From the NCBI GenBank assembly GCA_050732635.1, contig JBOHRE010000137.1:1-6782 (forward strand): a stretch of 6,782 bases of DNA, written 5' to 3'. Both the position numbers and the translations under genes were made by a program. Origin of the DNA: JBOHRE01 sp050732635. Lineage in GTDB: Bacteria > Gemmatimonadota > Gemmatimonadetes > Longimicrobiales > RSA9. The notes beneath the pieces were generated by a model, which worked only from the letters and a program-made list of their open reading frames with translations, made no database searches and had not been told where the DNA came from. This document shows positions 5,584-6,782 of this stretch, piece by piece (the first letter of the stretch is position 1; each line of letters opens with the position of its first letter).

Positions 5584-6782
5584 TCACTCCTCGCGCAACG
5601 CGTGCAGCGGTCCGCTCGACGTGGCGCGGCGAGCGGGCAGCCACGACGCCAGCGCAGCGGTCGCCAGGACCAGCAGCGCGAGCTGTGTGAAGATCAGCGG
5701 ATCGGTCGGCTCCACCTCGTAGAGCATACCCTCGAGCAGGCGCACCAGCAGTGACGCGGCGATGATGCCGATGACCACGCCCGGCAGCGCGAGCCGCAGG
5801 CCCTGACTCACGATCATGCGCACGATCTGGCCGCGCTCGGCGCCCAGCGCCATGCGCACGCCGATCTCGCCGGCACGCTGCTGCGTCGCGTAGCTGATCA
5901 GGCCGTAGAGGCCGATCGCGGCGAGCGCCAACGCGACCAGCGAGAAGATGCCCAGCAGCAGCAGGCTGAACCGGCGCGCCGCGAGCGTGTCGGCGACGAG
6001 AGTCTCGATGCTCGCGGCGTGGTAGACCGTCTGCCCCGGATCCACCTGCCACACCTTCTCGCGCAGCACGCCGACCATGCGCCCGGCGTCGCCACGCACG
6101 CGCGCGACGAACGTCAGGCTGCCCGTGCCCCACTGCGCGTGCGGCGCCCACAGCTCCGGCCGCGGCTCGCTGTCGTACGCGACCGGCCGCACGTCGCCCA
6201 CCACGCCGATGATGCGGTGCGGCAGCTGCTCACCGCCCCGCGTACGCAGCAGCGCGACCTGGCCAATCGCGTCCTCGTCCGGGAAGTACTGGCGCACGAA
6301 CGACTCGTTCACCACCGCCACGTAGGGCGTGCCCATGCGGTCGGTCTCGTCGAACATCCGCCCACGCGCGAGCGGGATGCCCATGATGCGGAAGTAATCC
6401 GGCGTCGCCGCCGTCACGAAGACGTCTCGCTCCTGCTCACGCGGAATTGGCCGCCCCTGGATCGCGAGCGGGTATTCGATCGTGATCGCGTGCGGGTGGA
6501 ACGGCAGCGCGGTGACCATCGCCGCATCCTCGACACCCGGCGTCGCCTCGAACGCCGCGAGCAGCTGCTCCGTGCGCTGCAACCGCTGTTCTTCAGTGGG
6601 ATTGCGGTCCCAGATGAAGAGCTGGATCGCCACGCGGTCGCGCGGCTCGAAGCCGAGCGGATTCGACACCAGCTCGAACCAGCTGCGCACGAGCAGTCCG
6701 GCGCCGATCAGCAGCACGAGCGCGAGCGCGACCTCGCCGCCGACCAGCGCGGCGCGCAGCCGCGCCCGCGCGACGCCCGCCG
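5584..6782 (-). CDS. ADOP/MacB-like FtsX-family permease, 5' partial (C-terminal half)
   Basis: The frame stays open to the right edge; about 398 residues are visible. A GTG at 6717 could be read as a start but sits inside a membrane helix, and the residues before it (ARLRAALVGGEVALALVL) match the usual middle of such permeases, so the gene is cut. Order: one membrane segment near visible residues 14-31; a large periplasmic MacB_PCD-type domain (about 32-270, with TPDYFRIMGIPLARGR and IIGVVGDVR stretches); then the FtsX domain with three further membrane segments and the EIGVRMALGAERGQ motif starting at residue 305, ending near PARRAT. Acidobacterial duplicated orphan permeases are usually around 800 residues, so roughly half would lie beyond the edge. 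No ATPase gene is adjacent on the visible side. Related MacB proteins act in export or mechanotransmission with an ATPase; the substrate is unknown. Confidence 0.92.
   Translation of the reverse strand, partial: AGVARARLRAALVGGEVALALVLLIGAGLLVRSWFELVSNPLGFEPRDRVAIQLFIWDRNPTEEQRLQRTEQLLAAFEATPGVEDAAMVTALPFHPHAITIEYPLAIQGRPIPREQERDVFVTAATPDYFRIMGIPLARGRMFDETDRMGTPYVAVVNESFVRQYFPDEDAIGQVALLRTRGGEQLPHRIIGVVGDVRPVAYDSEPRPELWAPHAQWGTGSLTFVARVRGDAGRMVGVLREKVWQVDPGQTVYHAASIETLVADTLAARRFSLLLLGIFSLVALALAAIGLYGLISYATQQRAGEIGVRMALGAERGQIVRMIVSQGLRLALPGVVIGIIAASLLVRLLEGMLYEVEPTDPLIFTQLALLVLATAALASWLPARRATSSGPLHALREE

Overview
The window is very GC-rich bacterial chromosomal DNA, with G or C at nearly every third codon position. 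Three things point to a soil-type phylum such as Gemmatimonadota or Acidobacteriota: an ADOP-type MacB/FtsX permease, starts without clear Shine-Dalgarno sequences, and simple intergenic repeats of a kind I associate with those groups. This assignment is an inference; no rRNA or marker gene is present.

Layout: two genes read rightward and three read leftward, converging at about 3.1-3.26 kb. On the + strand are the 3' part of a parallel beta-helix protein (1-1158) and a complete half-size ABC exporter (1252-3090). On the - strand, from right to left, are the C-terminal part of an ADOP/MacB-like permease (6782-5584, cut by the right edge), a membrane-anchored class III adenylate cyclase (5428-3770) and a small lipoprotein (3686-3264). 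There is no RNA gene, CRISPR array, transposase or integrase.

The genes do not form one obvious pathway. They look like ordinary envelope and signalling functions: surface or periplasmic beta-helix, export, cAMP signalling, lipoprotein and FtsX-like permease. The cyclase has all six canonical catalytic residues. Its N-terminal multi-pass membrane part resembles the membrane module found in front of some sensor histidine kinases.

The most interesting material lies between the genes. A 29-bp element, TC plus three 9-bp units of the type ACCGCGGAG, occurs four times (3101-3129, 3186-3214, 3230-3258, 3773-3801). Every copy is at the 3' end of a gene, in the sense direction of that gene. The copy at the cyclase end is translated as its last residues and stops exactly at the stop codon. 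A different repeat, four tandem ACCATCA heptamers, starts five bases after the stop of the beta-helix gene. Upstream of the cyclase there is a candidate control region with a 7-4-7 direct repeat and a 15-bp palindrome. I see no convincing evidence for a wholly new multi-gene system; the gene-end repeat family is the best lead.
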